This document shows positions 22,484-35,332 of a DNA stretch of 64,000 nucleotides, piece by piece. Made by a program: the position numbers and the translations under genes. Source of the DNA: Zychaea mexicana (lineage: Eukaryota > Mucoromycota > Mucoromycetes > Mucorales > Lichtheimiaceae); assembly GCF_025766255.1 (NCBI RefSeq), contig NW_026516713.1, positions 186,001-250,000 on the forward strand, written 5' to 3'. Within the stretch, counting starts at the first letter, position 1. The number at the start of each line of letters is the position of its first letter. The notes under the pieces are model-generated. The model was not told the origin of the DNA. It worked only from the letters and a program-made list of their open reading frames with translations, and ran no database searches.

Positions 22484-24760
22484 TCAATGATCATCACTGC
22501 GGTGATGTGAAGTAGAGTTTCTCACTGTAGAAGACATTCGTCGAGACGACAGTGTGTCTGATGAAAAGCGTGAAGTGTCCAGCGAAATACTTGCCGTGTC
22601 TGACGTGAACAATGGCATGTTGTATATGTCGTCTGCATCGTTGTTGTTGCCGGTGCTACTATTATGGTTGTTTCGATGATAGTGCTGCTGGTGCTGGTGC
22701 TCGTGCTCTTCGTTGTTGGCGACGCCCATAGACGAGACATGGGACGAGGTCTTGCCAATCATCGTTTCTGATGCGAGCTTCTCGTCGTCGAGGGGTATGT
22801 TGTCCATGCCCAGCTTGCTATTGTAGTCGGACTTGCTGTCAACAGCAGCAGGCACCGACGGCACATCAGGCTTCATGTACGCCTTTTCAATAGGAGCAAT
22901 CTCCTTTGCCAGCTTTTGGTTGGCAAGATCGTCGTCATCGTCGTCCACATTCGTATTGGTGTTGCCGCCATTGAAGGCACTGTCGTCTTGGCTGTCGGTA
23001 TTGTGGTTGCCGCCGCCATGCGATTGGTCTTCTTCATCACGGGAAGGCGGAATCGCCTTTGCATCTTTCTCCTTGCCGCGCAGGACCCAGTTTTTCAGAA
23101 TGTCGACTTCAATGTTACCGAGGATGAGCTGCTCGACGTGGTACAGCAGCAGGGGGGTCGACAGAACGCCTATGGTACCTGGATCGCCGTTCTCATACAG
23201 CACATTGATCAGCGGGACACCCATGGCAACCGTCTTGGTTGCACCGCAGTACATGACAGCGACCGTGTCTTCACGCGAGTAGCGCAGACGTTTGACCCAG
23301 CTGGGCTCCTTGAGCGACGAAGGGAACGGAATGTAGGCCAAGAACAAGGACAGCAGCGAAAACAGAATGTAAAAGCCAAAGTTCATGATCACGACCGCAA
23401 TAATGTCTGTTGCGCCCACAGAGTTGAACGACCCAGAGTGGAAGGCGTCTGAAAAGACCGACCAGACCATGGTCAGCAATGCAACACTGCTGACGTCCGA
23501 CAGCCGCCATTTCACCTTGATCTTGGCTACTTTTTCAGTAAATGCAATCTGGATCAATTGGCCCACGACCAGCGGGATCAGTACGGTAATGCCGAGCTGC
23601 TTGAGCACAGAAACAAAGTCAACACGGCCGCCGGCTTGTGCGGATTCGTTCTCAGGCGTTGCTTCAATCAGGGGCTCTTGGAAAGTGTCGACGAGGGCAG
23701 GCGAGATGAAGATGCCAAGCACATTGCCCACAGCAGCGTTCATCAATGCTAAAAAGTAGGTTACACATGCGAGAGCAGAAAGTGTGAGTGTTTATTGTTT
23801 GGTGTTATTGTTTGTGTGTGTGTGTGTGTGTACCGTGTAGCACATACGAAAAACACACAGGGTTCTCTTTATTTATTAGTGTAAAGTAGTTTGTTTACCT
23901 GTCGCTTCATTGCCCTTTGCGTTCTTGGTCATGACGACGTTGGAGGACACGGTGGTGGGGGTGCTGGCAGCAATGACGACGCCCATGAGCACGAGCGAGT
24001 TCATTGGGACACGCAGCTTGAAGAGCAGAAGGACCAGGCCAAAGACGAAAAAGGGAATGATGACGAGGTTTATGATCTGGATGAGTAGATGCAGTCGGAC
24101 GCGCATGAAGGTTTGGGTGAGGATGCGTGTGCGGAGCGACAGGCCGGAGATGATGAAGATGATAATGACGGCACCTAGTGTACGCGATGTGTGTACAGAG
24201 ATGGATAGATAGGAATTATACATGAGAATGCATTAATGGAAAATGTTATTATTATTACGCCACGCTCTCTATGTGGTGTATTGCTGCTGCTGCTGTCTTT
24301 CTGCTGTTGTTGTTGTTGTTGTTGTGTATGTACAATGTACGTGTGGCAGAATTGTAATTACAATTGTAATTTTAAATAATAGTGTTTAAAGAAACGAACG
24401 AAATGATGTCTTACCCCACTTGATAGAATATTCGGCGCGAATGTAGCCGCCCTTTCTGGCAATGTCTGGACATGCGTAGCCTAGGCAGATGACAAAGGCC
24501 AGGCCGACCAGGAACCAGTACTTTTTCAGCATGACAAGCGAATATGCTTTGGCTTTGCGCAGCTTTTCTTTGACAGCAGCGCTCCTTGGCGGTGGTGCTA
24601 TGGTTACTGATTTGTCGTCGTCGTCGTCGTACGAGGGTGGAAAGGACGGTTTTTGTGAGAGTGGTGATGGAGATGACCCATTGCCTCCCTTGTGAACGGT
24701 TGCATCGCTGGCGAATGACGACGTGGCCTTTAGTCTGGATTCGTCCACCGTGTACATCAT
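22484..24760 (-). CDS. RCH1: Rch1/SLC10A7-type membrane protein (bile acid:Na+ symporter fold)
   Basis: Three minus-strand exons: 24415-24760, 23899-24174 and 22484-23748. They give 628 residues. Fungal Rch1 is a plasma-membrane protein with about ten helices that restrains calcium uptake; SLC10A7 is its animal relative. After an acidic N-terminal tail (about 75 residues, with an Asp run), helices begin at KYWFLVGLAFVICLGYACP. They include AVIIIFIISGLSL, NLVIIPFFVFGLVLLL, GVVIAASTPTTVSSNVVMTK (a family signature), ALMNAAVGNVLGIFISPAL and YCGATKTVAMGVPLI. After the last helix (LGNIEVDILKNW) comes a disordered tail of about 190 residues, rich in Asp, Asn, His and Ser, ending in Ser/Thr/Arg sites that look phosphorylatable. 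This gene is divergent from GDB1. The family is clear; a role in calcium control is by homology. Confidence 0.92.
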
Positions 24761-25450
24761 ATTGGAGTGAAGACGGTATGTGCTGTATGTGTGTGTGTGT
24801 GTGTAATGAAGGGAAGTTGCAGACAGCAAGACGAAGAAGAAAAGAAAAAGACAGGCGAAAAGCAAGCAGGCGCGAAATAAAAGGGAAAAGACGTCAGGTC
24901 CATTTAAATATTCTTCTTCTATCTGCCTTCGCTGTGTGGGTTGGTCGGTGGGGGGGTGGGGGTGGGGGAGAGAGAGAGAGGCAGGAAATCCCACCCCCTT
25001 TACAAAGGAGACGAGCAAGGGATTGCTTCTTGTCCTTCTTGTTGCTTTCGCTGGGGGTGGGGTGGGGTGGGGGAGGCCAGCACAAAGAGAGATCGCCCAG
25101 AGCTGTGCTTTATTTATTGGGGGTGAGGGTGGGTAATGCAATGATATAAAATACAAATCACAGTGGGGCTTACTTGCCCTAAAAAGAGCAGCGATACGTA
25201 GCTGGTTGCTAGGAAACCATGCTGAATCCCCATGGTGATTGAAATGGGTAATACAAGAGAAGCACTTGCGTGTGAAAAGTGCAACGACGACGACGACAAC
25301 AACAACAAAAGAAGATGCTTCCAACCATTTCTCGCTCTTTCTCTTTCTTTTTCTCTCTCTCTTTTTTTTTTTGCGCTTCCGCGTACACACTCGCCGTGCA
25401 TACACACACACACACACACACACACACAGTTGAACCACAGAGCCCACTCA
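24761..25450. promoter_or_regulatory. Divergent promoter region RCH1 / GDB1
   Basis: 690 bases between two divergently transcribed starts. It holds G-rich blocks (24945-24970, 25050-25070), a TTT/CTTT tract at 25330-25375 and a (CA)n run at 25401-25428 just before the GDB1 start. Frames on both strands are repeat-driven. A shared promoter is inferred from layout only. Confidence 0.5.
25401..25428. repeat. (CA)n microsatellite next to GDB1 start
   Basis: An almost perfect CA dinucleotide run ending 22 nt before the GDB1 start codon. It lies in the probable leader. Confidence 0.9.
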
Positions 25451-28400
25451 ATGACAAAGGACATCACCGCCGCGAAAAAGATTCTGGCCAAAACGACACT
25501 ACCCCTACTCTACGCCCTCCCTTTGGCGGATGACGGCTCGCCTGATAATGCCAAGACCGTAAGTCAACAGAAAAAATAGTATAGCACATCCCACCCACAC
25601 ACACCCTCGCGCATTCCATCCCAAACCATCACACACTCTGGCCAATGTATTATGCCTATTACATGCCGCTATCTTTCTTGCCTGGCAGACAGACTCCCTT
25701 TATGCCTTTGTCTTCTTCTCTGCTGCTGGGCATATGTTGTGCTGCTGGCAGTGAGTGATAGCTGCCCTTGACCTACACTCACGCCTCCCCCCCCAATATG
25801 CGCAAAGAGCCTATCTCTTTTTTTTTTAATCCATCGCCAAAAGAGAGACACCCCTTTATTCCCCCAGTTGTGCCCGCTTGTCCTTCTGCATGCGAACATT
25901 CTCTCCAGAAACTATTGGGTGGAGTGCTCCTAGATGAATGACATCTCACTCTTTTTTTTGTTTTTCATGCTCCCCTTCTGAAACCGTACTGTAGTACGTT
26001 CGAATCCCGCTGTATCGACACCAGAGCTGTCATCTCCGTTTCATCCTAAAGACGGGCTCCATTGCGGCAAACAATGATCCTGTACTCAACATTTATCAAG
26101 GGTAAGCTCAACTACCGCGTTCTTTCCTTGATAATCGGGGCGATATCAATCGTTTATTTTCTCATCATCCCATCTTCTGCTCTCTCTCCGATAGGTCTTT
26201 GCTTTCACATGCAGTACAGTACGGAACCTCTTTTTTGATACAAGAATCACAACAGATGTGTTGGTCTTTTTTGGAACTCAGGGTGGGGTAGCCTAATCAG
26301 GACCTTTTTTATTTTTCAATCCAGATTCGATGCACAGCACCATTATTGCGACATTGAACTCAACATGCCGGGTGCGTATGCTTATCACGTCAGTTTTCAG
26401 CAGCAGCAGCAGCAGCAGCAGCAAGAAGAAGAAGAAGGGTGTCAACAAAAGACGAGCAAGAAGACAACGAGTGGCCAATCGGGCTATTTCGTGGTCGAGC
26501 CACGTTTGTACAACCATCTCCCGCTTGATGCCGTCATGATCCAATCCATTATCCCGAAATGGATGGGCCCGCTCTCGCAATGGCAACCCCATATCGATCT
26601 GATCAAACGCTCCGGTTACAACATGATTCACTTTGCTCCCATGCAACAGCGCGGCTCGTCTGACTCGCCCTATAGTATCCATGACCAGCTTTTGTTTGCC
26701 GACGACTTGTTCTCCAACGGTTCTTCTAATACTACCACTCCAGTACAACCACCATCGCCCGAGGAGCGCGTCCAGCTCGTGCGGTCTGTGCTGACTGACA
26801 TCCAGACTAAACAAGGGATCATGTGCTTGTCCGACGTTGTCTGGAACCACACCAGCCATGACTCGCCCTTCTTGAACGATCACCCAGATGCAGGTAAGGG
26901 GGTTGACAGCGCGTCATATAGTTACACGTATATATAAGCCTACATGATGGTGAACAAGGATTGCTGCATCGAGTCGCCTGACGCTCTAAACTAACCCGCG
27001 TGTGATCATAAATATTATTGTTGTTGCAGGATATAATCTCGAAAACTCGCCGCATCTTGTGCCTGCGTATGAATTAGACACGGCGCTTTTAGAATTGTCC
27101 CAAGACATGGAAAAGCACGGTCTACCCAGGAGCATAAGGACCGTGCAAGATGTGGATGCAGTCATCACGCATATCAAAGAGTCCATTTTCCCGCGCTTAA
27201 AGCTATGGGAATACAAGACAGTTGATCCGTCCCAGTACACAGACGAGGCCATAAAAGGCATAGACCCGATACCACCGTATGAGCGTCCTCAGGACTTATC
27301 GGACATCGCCGACAAACCCATTGATGTTCTAGCAGACTTGTTTGCCAAACATGCCATCATCCAAGAGGGCGGTCAACAGCAGCAGAAGCAGCAGCAGCAG
27401 CAACGACCCAGTATCCGAGGTTCCAAAGCACTTGACTTGTCTCGTGCCGTTTCATTCGTGCAGGCTGCCGCTGCTTCTGGTTCTGCCGCCCTTGCAGAGA
27501 TCGTTGCTGATGCTGAGGATGCGTCTGACCGCGTGACGATATCCGTTTTTAGAAAATTGTTGAGCCAGTACAACCTCGTTCAGTACCAGGAGTATGACAA
27601 TGACGTTGCGATTGCATTGGAGAATATCCGCTCACGCATCATGTATACGCGTTTGGATGAAAATGGTCCGCGTTTGGGTGACGTGAGTGCTAGGTTAGTA
27701 ATTCTGGTCTTGTTTTGAATTGGCAGCGAAAGCAGCAGCAAAAGCAACGCCCCCTTTCTATTATACATATATGTAACAATAATAATTGTAATGTTAACGT
27801 AAGAACGAGCGACTCACATACTTACACATCACACACGCTCCCTATCTTTCGCACAGCGCCCCTCTTGTAGAAAGCTACTTTACCAGACTCGACAATGCAA
27901 CAGCACTGGCCAACAATGGATGGATTTGGAACGCAGACCCCATGCAGGATTTTGCAGGTCCTGAGTCATCGGCCTATCTGCGCCGCCAAGTGATTTGTTG
28001 GGGCGACTGTGTGAAACTGCGTTATGGACAGTCACCCGAGGACAACCCATGGTTATGGAACCATATGCGGACCTACACGGAACAGGTTGCTTCGTTGTTC
28101 GATGGCGTTCGAATCGATAATTGCCATTCGACTCCGTTACATGTGGCCGAATACTTGTTGAACGCTGCTCGTCGCGTACGACCCGACCTCTATGTTCTCG
28201 CTGAATTGTTTACGGGCTCACCCGATATGGATCTTCATTTCGTTTCACGGCTAGGCATTCATGCATTATTGAGAGAAGCCATGCAGGCTTGGGATCCGCA
28301 TGAATTGTCGCGTATGGTGCATCGCCACGGTGGCAAGCCTGTGGGTAGCATGGATCAAGACCTCAATTGGCAGGTCATCACCCGTTATAGGAACAACAAG

Positions 28401-31322
28401 ACGATGGAGCAAGAAGAAAAGGTGTTGATGATCCCCATTGAACATGCAAGTCCGCCACGAGCCTTGTTTATGGACTGCACGCATGATAATCAGACACCTT
28501 ATCAAAAGCGAACTGCAAAAGTAACGTACATCCGTATATATTTTGTTTTTCGGGATGCGTGCGTACGTGTGTTATGCGTTATTCATGTATGCGTGCGTGC
28601 GTCCGCGCGTATATGTTTGTTGTCTCACGCACACACACACACACACACAAAGAGATGAAGACAACAACAATAATAACTTTCCTTCTCCCCCCCCCCAAAA
28701 AAAAAAACGGTGCATTACCATGATAACAGGATACATTGCCTAATGCAGCAATCGTTGCATTTTCGGATTGTGCCACAGGCAGCGTCAAAGGCTACGATGA
28801 GATTTACCCGCGCTTACTCGACGTGGTTTCAGAAAAGCGTCTGTACTCGCCCTACTTGGACCATCCGGTGGGCATTGTCAATGTCAAGGCGCAGCTCCAA
28901 AAGCTGCATCTCAGCATGTCGCTGGAAGGATTTACCCAAGTCCACGTGCATCATGAAGGCGACTACATCCTAGTGCATCGACAACATCCAGAGACGCACG
29001 AAGGATACCTACTTATTGCACACACCGCATTCCCAAAATCAGATGGCGGGATCAAGCCTATCCGATTACACATGACCAAGCTAAGCTATGTCTTTGGCGC
29101 ATCGTTGACTGTTGACGATTCGGTCGAGCACGACACAAAGTACTTGATGGGATTCCCAGCGACTGTGACAGATTTACCTGCGCCAAACTGTATACAGCAA
29201 GATGATGGCTATGTCACGATCGACTTGCCCCACGACGTGTTTGTTCCTGGATCCATCTATATCTTTAAAACGTCGATCGGCGATCATCTCGAAGAAATCA
29301 AAAAGCTTGTCACAAACGTGCCTGACTCAGTGATTGAGCCGTTGGAATTGCTTGATTGTAACGTAATCTTGTATCGTTGTGAAGGAGAAGAATTGGATGC
29401 AACAGGGGGTAGTGGCGTCTATGACATCCCCAACTGGGGAAAGCTACCTTATGCCGGCCTAGAAGGATTCATGTCCATCTTGCGACCGATTATTCGCGAC
29501 AATGATCTCGGTCATCCGTTTTGTGACAATTTGCGCCAGGGACCCTGGGCTATGGACTATGTCCAGGATCGATTAAAAGCTTATCCTCACTGCAAAAACT
29601 TGGTCGATTGGTTCGCGTCACGGTTTTCAACAGTGCGAGAAAAACTGCCGGATTTCTTGGTGCCCAAATACTTTGCTATGGCTGTCCATGCCATCTACCA
29701 GCGTGTGAGAGACCATGCATTATCCAAAATGTCGTCTCTTGTTTACAACAGCGTTGATCCATTCATGCACCAACTGGGTCTCTGTACAGTCCAAATGTAC
29801 GGTGCCGTGCCTTCAACGAGCTTATATCCACGCACAACGACAGCTTGTCTCGCTGCTGGATTACCGCACTTTTCTCATGGATACATGCGCACATGGGGCC
29901 GCGACGTGTTTCTTTCGCTTCGCGGACTTTTGTTGGTGACGGATCAATTTGAAGCTGCCAAGCAACACATTCTTTCCTTTGCAGCAACGCTACGTCATGG
30001 CGTTTTGCCCAACTTGTTGGACGCAGGTCGGTCGCCACGGTACAATGCGCGTGATGCTGTGTGGTTCTTTATGCAGTCTGTTCAAGACTATTATTACATG
30101 GCTCCCGACGGTCCATCCATCCTTGAAGAGCGCGTGCTGCGTCGGTTCCCGCAAGATTATACTTACGTGCCTGTAGATCAAGGTTATACCTGGGAGTGTA
30201 GCATGGCTGAACTGGTCCAGGAGATTATGCAGCAGCACGCACAGGGCATTCATTTCCGCGAACATAATGCTGGGCCGCAGATTGATTCGCAAATGAAGGA
30301 CCAAGGGTTTAATATTGATATTACCGTCGATTGGTCGACAGGTGTTCTCGTGGGTGGTAATATTTGGAATTGTGGCACGTGGATGGATAAGATGGGCGAG
30401 AGCGAAAAGGCTGGCAACAAGGGTTATCCCGGCACACCACGCGATGGTGCTCCTGTTGAGATCACAGGGTTGTTGAAGAGCGCGCTGCGTTGGATTCTAC
30501 AGCTCAATCGTAATCAGTTCAATTGGGATTGCGTCAAAGGTACTTATAGTATATTCTAGGTTGGTGCTTTTCTCCCCATTCTAACATTTTGTCATCTCTT
30601 GATAGTGGACAACAAAACGATCACTTATAACGAGTGGAACGAGTTGCTGCAAAAGAGCTTTGAGCGCGCCTATTACATCCCTAGTGGTAAGTGACACCGC
30701 TTCTTATGCATGTTTGTTAATTAAGGTATACCAACAACATATCAACCACAAACCCCTTATGCTAGATCCTAGTCAAGACAAGGACCATGATGTGGATCCA
30801 AACATCATTCACCGCCGGGGCATTTACAAAGACGTCTACAAGGCCACTGAGCCATACACAGAATACCAGTTCCGTCCAAACCTATGCGTTGCCATGGTGG
30901 TTGCACCTGAACTCTTTGACCGGACCCACGCAGCCGAATGTCTCAACCTGATGAACAAGCTCTTACTAGGTCCATTGGGTATGCGTACGCTAGATCCTGG
31001 AGACATGCGCTATCGCCCTTACTACAACAACGGTGAAGACTCGGACGATTTCGATACGTCCAAAGGCCGCAATTATCATCAAGGGCCCGAATGGGTATGG
31101 CTCACTGGATATTACTTGCGCGCAGCATACAAGATGGGTACCTTGACCCCGCCTGAAATTGCGCGTATTCTGAGAGCCCACCGGGATCATGTTAGCTCAA
31201 GTGTTTGGGCAGGTCTACCGGAATTGACAAACAAGGACGGCGAAACATGTTGGGACTCTTGCTTTACGCAAGCATGGTCAGCAAGTGGATTATTGGATCT
31301 CATGTATGATATGCAACAATAA
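25451..31322 (+). CDS. GDB1: Glycogen debranching enzyme (4-alpha-glucanotransferase / amylo-1,6-glucosidase)
   Basis: Eight exons: 25451-25558, 25995-26101, 26325-26893, 27030-27693, 27857-28520, 28730-30539, 30606-30686 and 30766-31322. They give 1519 residues, close to animal and yeast enzymes. It is bifunctional: the N-terminal GH13-type half moves maltooligosaccharide, and the C-terminal GH133 half removes the alpha-1,6 glucose. Visible are [30 protein letters not shown], the catalytic stretch [18 protein letters not shown] followed by [13 protein letters not shown], then [63 protein letters not shown] and [12 protein letters not shown], ending with [15 protein letters not shown]. Two poly-Gln insertions (about residues 85 and 355) are lineage-specific. 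The weakest part is the N terminus (exons 1-3), where I join exon 2 to 26325 across a 223-nt intron. Cytosolic. Confidence 0.95.
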
Positions 31323-31353
31323 ATTTTTCTCTAATATGGTTTGTACTTTTAAA

Positions 31354-31359
31354 AATAAA
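31354..31359 (+). terminator. AATAAA poly(A) signal of GDB1
   Basis: AATAAA about 32 nt after the GDB1 stop, in an AT-rich convergent spacer (31323-31607) shared with the kinase 3' end. Confidence 0.55.
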
Positions 31360-31607
31360 AGATGTTTGTTGCTGTATGTTATTTTGGAAGCGTGGAATGT
31401 GGTGTAATATGTAATGTTGGATTGCGGGAGCGAGAGACAGACAGAGAGGTTTTTTTGTATAGCAATAATACTAATAAAATGGGGCGAAAGCAAGCAAATA
31501 ACTGGGGGAGGCTACATCATCACCATTGGGTTGGTAAATTATCAATTTCGAACTTTAACACAATAAATTTTTTTTCACACAATGTGATTAGTGAACATAA
31601 AGAAACT

Positions 31608-34600
31608 TTATCCGTTGTTTTTCAAACAACGGTACATTTCCTCGAAAAGTACTTGTGTCGTCCCTGGACATTCGCGTTCAGCTCCATGGAACGCTCGTCG
31701 CAATGTCTCTAAAGCTGCTTGCGACTTGTGGCTTCGTGATCCGGCTTGCAGCTATAACAAAAGAAGAAGAATTATGTTAATCAGCCACAAACCATAATTC
31801 TGTTTCATTTTTATTTTGCCTTTTTCTTTGCTTTTCTCCATCCTACATAGTAGTTTCCTCCTCCTCCTCCCCTACCCCTCCTCTCCAAAGGAAAAATTCA
31901 AATATATCCCCCACTTCCCTTTTTTCCTTTTTCCCTGATTATGATTAATATCGACATATACCTTAATCAGTGCCGGGTTAATAGCATCTCGAAGAATCGA
32001 TTCGCTCTTTATTGTATTGATACTTCTTGAAGAAGGAGAGTTGCTGGGCAGTTGAGAGGAATGGGTATAGTTGTTGTGGTAATCGTTACGTTGTTGTTGG
32101 ACATATTTGGAATCAATGGCTCGGACCGTATTTTGACTCGTGGTCTCATCCAATTCGCTATACAGACTGCTGCTAGATGACAAGCTCTAAGAAATATAAT
32201 CATCCACATCAGTTGTTGTTTCTGTTAGTTGAGATAAGCAATCGCTCTTTTTTTACCCTAGAATCTGCTGAGTTGCGAGGTAATCCAAGCGATCTGTTGC
32301 TGCTATTTTTGAGGTTATGGTTACTGTTGCTAAGCGGCTTCAATTGCTGATTCGAGGGTGACTCAGGAAGAGGACGCGTATGATTGTTGTTGTGGTTATT
32401 GTTGATGTGATTATTAGCGGTGGCAGCAGTGGTGGTATTAGTGCTTGCAAGTGAAGTCGTGCTTCCAGCATAAGAACCCAAGGAATATCGACTTGGTGCG
32501 GCTGAGGGGATCGTGGGTTTAGGTGCGGGCGGAAGTGATTGTCGGACAGTACCGAAATCCCAGCCATCATCATCAGGCATGTCAATGCTAAATAACAATT
32601 ACGCCAGAAAAATAAAATAATTCAATACCATGCCTTCTTTGTACAACCAACCAACGGATCCTTCTCCCCCCTTGTATTGAATACTGTACGTAGAATCATC
32701 TTCTGAATGGTTACTGCTCCTGTCATCGTGTGTGGCAGCCCATTGTTCATGCTGGTCAATAAGCTCGGTCAAGTACGAAATCTTTTTCGCACTCTTGATA
32801 AATTTATGCTTCAATAGCTCTTTGGCCGATGGTCTCTGTTTGGTTAATATAGATTTCAAATTAGGAAAATTCTCTTTTTTTCTCGTTCTTTTTTTTTCAT
32901 CTAGTATAAAAAAAACAATCGTGGTCGTGCTCTTCTCTACCTGTCTAGGATCCATTTGGAGACACACATGTACAAAATCTCGGAATGCTTTGCTATAGTT
33001 GCCTTCCAGAGCAGGAGGAGGATCTTTGGGTATAAGAAACAGGACCCGCATCGGATGTTTTTCGGCATGAGGTGGCTCGCCTTTAGCCAATTCCATTGCG
33101 GTAATGCCCAGCGACCAGATATCTGCTTTGTAATCGTAACCGGATTGCTTAATAACTTCGGGTGCCATCCAGAACTAACCATCCCCCAACCCCCGCGAAA
33201 ATAGTAAACACATAAAAAAAAGCGGTTATTGCATGTTATATTTTCGAATTCTCCCTCCGCATATGCTCAAAGAACTCTTGTTGGAGAAAAATGGTATATA
33301 TTTGACTTACAGGTGTACCAACAAACGTGTTCTTTTTCGTTAATGTTGCTGTGAGCTATACACATGGAAATGTATGGGTTATTGAGCTTATTCTTTTGAC
33401 CGATCCGCCCCAGAAATCGGATGGACAGCCGCGCATTTCTCTTTTGAAAGGACTTACCTGACCAGAGACACCGAAATCGGCAAGCTTGACTAGTTTTTAT
33501 AATAAGATAGTTGCATTAGTGGACTAACAAGAGAAAGATCCAATCTGCTTTTGGGCTTACCTTCACCATTGGATCCGAGCAAGATGTTTGCAGCTAATAT
33601 TGCATAAATAATAAAATTTTTTGTTTATAGTCATCCCATTACTGCATCCCATAATCTCTAAGTGGTGTTTACCTTTGATATCTATCAGAACGAGGAAAAA
33701 TCGGCTATAGTGTTAGTTTGATGACTAGTAGAAGGTTCCAAGTAGAAATACGTACCGCGATGGAGTTTGCCTTCTGTGTGCAAATACTCGAGACCACGGA
33801 GCAGTTCGCGTATGATGATGGCAATGTATTGTTCTTGCATTGGGTTCACTTTAAGCTAGACGTAGCGATATCATTGGAGCATATGCGTCAATAATTTCAT
33901 TGTACAAATATGGTATACTGTTTTTGACCTCTCTGTACTCTTTTTGATTTTGTCGCAGTAGTATTTACTTACAAGATCACTGCATGATCCACCCGAGCAA
34001 AATTCCATCACAATCCATAGAGCACTATCTTTAAGATATGATCCATGGTACCTGTATAATAATAAGACGTGTGTGTATGCGTCTGTGTGTGAGTAAAAGC
34101 GAAAAGATAGTTGTATGCACATCTCCCCCTTCCTCCCTCGTCCTCCTTATTTTTGGCGGCTATATAATAACTGCAGACCAAAAAGAAGAAAGAAAAAAAA
34201 GTTTACTTTGTCACATATTGCGAGTCCAGTTGAGAAAGAATAGCAATCTCTTGTTGAATGTCGTCTATTTCATCTTCGGCGCTCTCGAGGTCAATTATCT
34301 TAATCGCAACAGGTTTCTGCGTTCGTTTGTCAATGCTAAAAAGAGAGACACCGTTCGTTATATTATAAGCTGGCAACTATATGTGTGTGTATCTGTGTGA
34401 TGCGCGTCCCCTTGTTTTGCCTTCAATCTCCTTACCCTTTAAACACCTCACCGAACGATCCTTTGCCTATAGAGGTTAGGATTCGCGAAAAAAGAGTGAG
34501 TTTACAATTTTGACGTTATAGATTTTCTGGGTGAAGGTTGGAGGTGGGGGCCCGTTCCTGAAAGTTGTGTATATACTGTAGCTTATACCAGCCTTATTTA

Positions 34601-34779
34601 GGCGTTGTCTTCTTTACCTATTCGCTCATGCTTTGTGTAAAACAGTTCTGGATCAGCCGTATGTCGAGCAGTGTTCTGTTCACAAAGGAAAAAGAGGTGT
34701 GTGTGTGTTTTTTCGTATTTAGCATAAGACCAGAGTAAGGTACAACCAGTAAAGCTGTTTCACATTTTGGGCTAACCAT
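31608..34779 (-). CDS. GCK-III (Ste20-like) Ser/Thr protein kinase, Nak1/Sid1/MST3 type
   Basis: Fifteen minus-strand exons: 34777-34779 (ATG only, tentative), 34618-34675, 34436-34466, 34207-34335, 33973-34051, 33756-33855, 33673-33681, 33561-33593, 33458-33489, 33311-33355, 32941-33174, 32645-32835, 32257-32587, 31962-32186 and 31608-31751. They give about 547 residues. The kinase domain is N-terminal: [20 protein letters not shown] (Gly loop), [17 protein letters not shown] (Lys), [72 protein letters not shown] kinases act in morphogenesis (RAM/SIN) signalling. A low-complexity middle ([12 protein letters not shown] onward) leads to a conserved C-terminal helix [17 protein letters not shown]. 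The 32645|32587 junction is uncertain: the stronger-looking donor at 32629 gives a frame break, whereas a weak GTACAA donor keeps frame. Exon 7 is a 9-nt micro-exon. Confidence 0.88.
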
Positions 34780-34860
34780 CGTTTTTGACAAGGACGTGTT
34801 CTTTAATTTTTCTTAATCTTTTTGAGAGTTGAAGCGAGCAAGATGAGTGAAGTGAAAGGG

Positions 34861-34889
34861 CGAGAGAGAGAGAGAGAGAGAGAGAGCGA
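34861..34889. repeat. (GA)n microsatellite between DDI1 and kinase
   Basis: A near-perfect GA run about 80 nt upstream of the kinase start and 70 nt past the DDI1 stop. It reads as a CT tract in the kinase leader. Confidence 0.85.
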
Positions 34890-34961
34890 GCAAAGAAACA
34901 AGGGGGGGGGAGAAAGCGAAGAAATAAAGGGAAACAAAATGCCGAACAAGTTGGGCTAGTT

Positions 34962-35294
34962 TTAGTTTTGGAATAGCAGGCTGGCAGCCAAGTCTGGGTT
35001 TCCTGACGCCATGTCCAACGCATGGATCGCCTCCTAAAAACATGAATATTAGGTGTCCACACTCTTCCTTATTTTCTTTTCGTTGCACTTCCTGGCTCTT
35101 TACCTGGCGATTGACACCAAGGTTCGTGAGAAGTTTAATGTGCTCTTCTGGGTATTTGGATTCTGCAAATAAAATATTAATTATTCTCGGTTCTGTGTGG
35201 TGTGTTGACATGGATAGTAAACAATTAACTATAATAAGAGCCATTCAAGTATGTACCTTGTTTCAATGGCTGTTGTTGCTGTTGCTGATGCTGC

Positions 35295-35332
<38 letters not shown>

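Noticed and set aside
25995..26012. GTTCGAATCCC, like a tRNA T-loop
   Set aside because: It is codons VRIP inside exon 2 of the glycogen debranching enzyme, and no tRNA arms surround it.
26171..26324. Frame after CCGATAG|GTCTTTGC as an extra exon of the debranching enzyme
   Set aside because: It ends in a stop in the needed phase, and joining exon 2 directly to 26325 keeps frame into [13 protein letters not shown].
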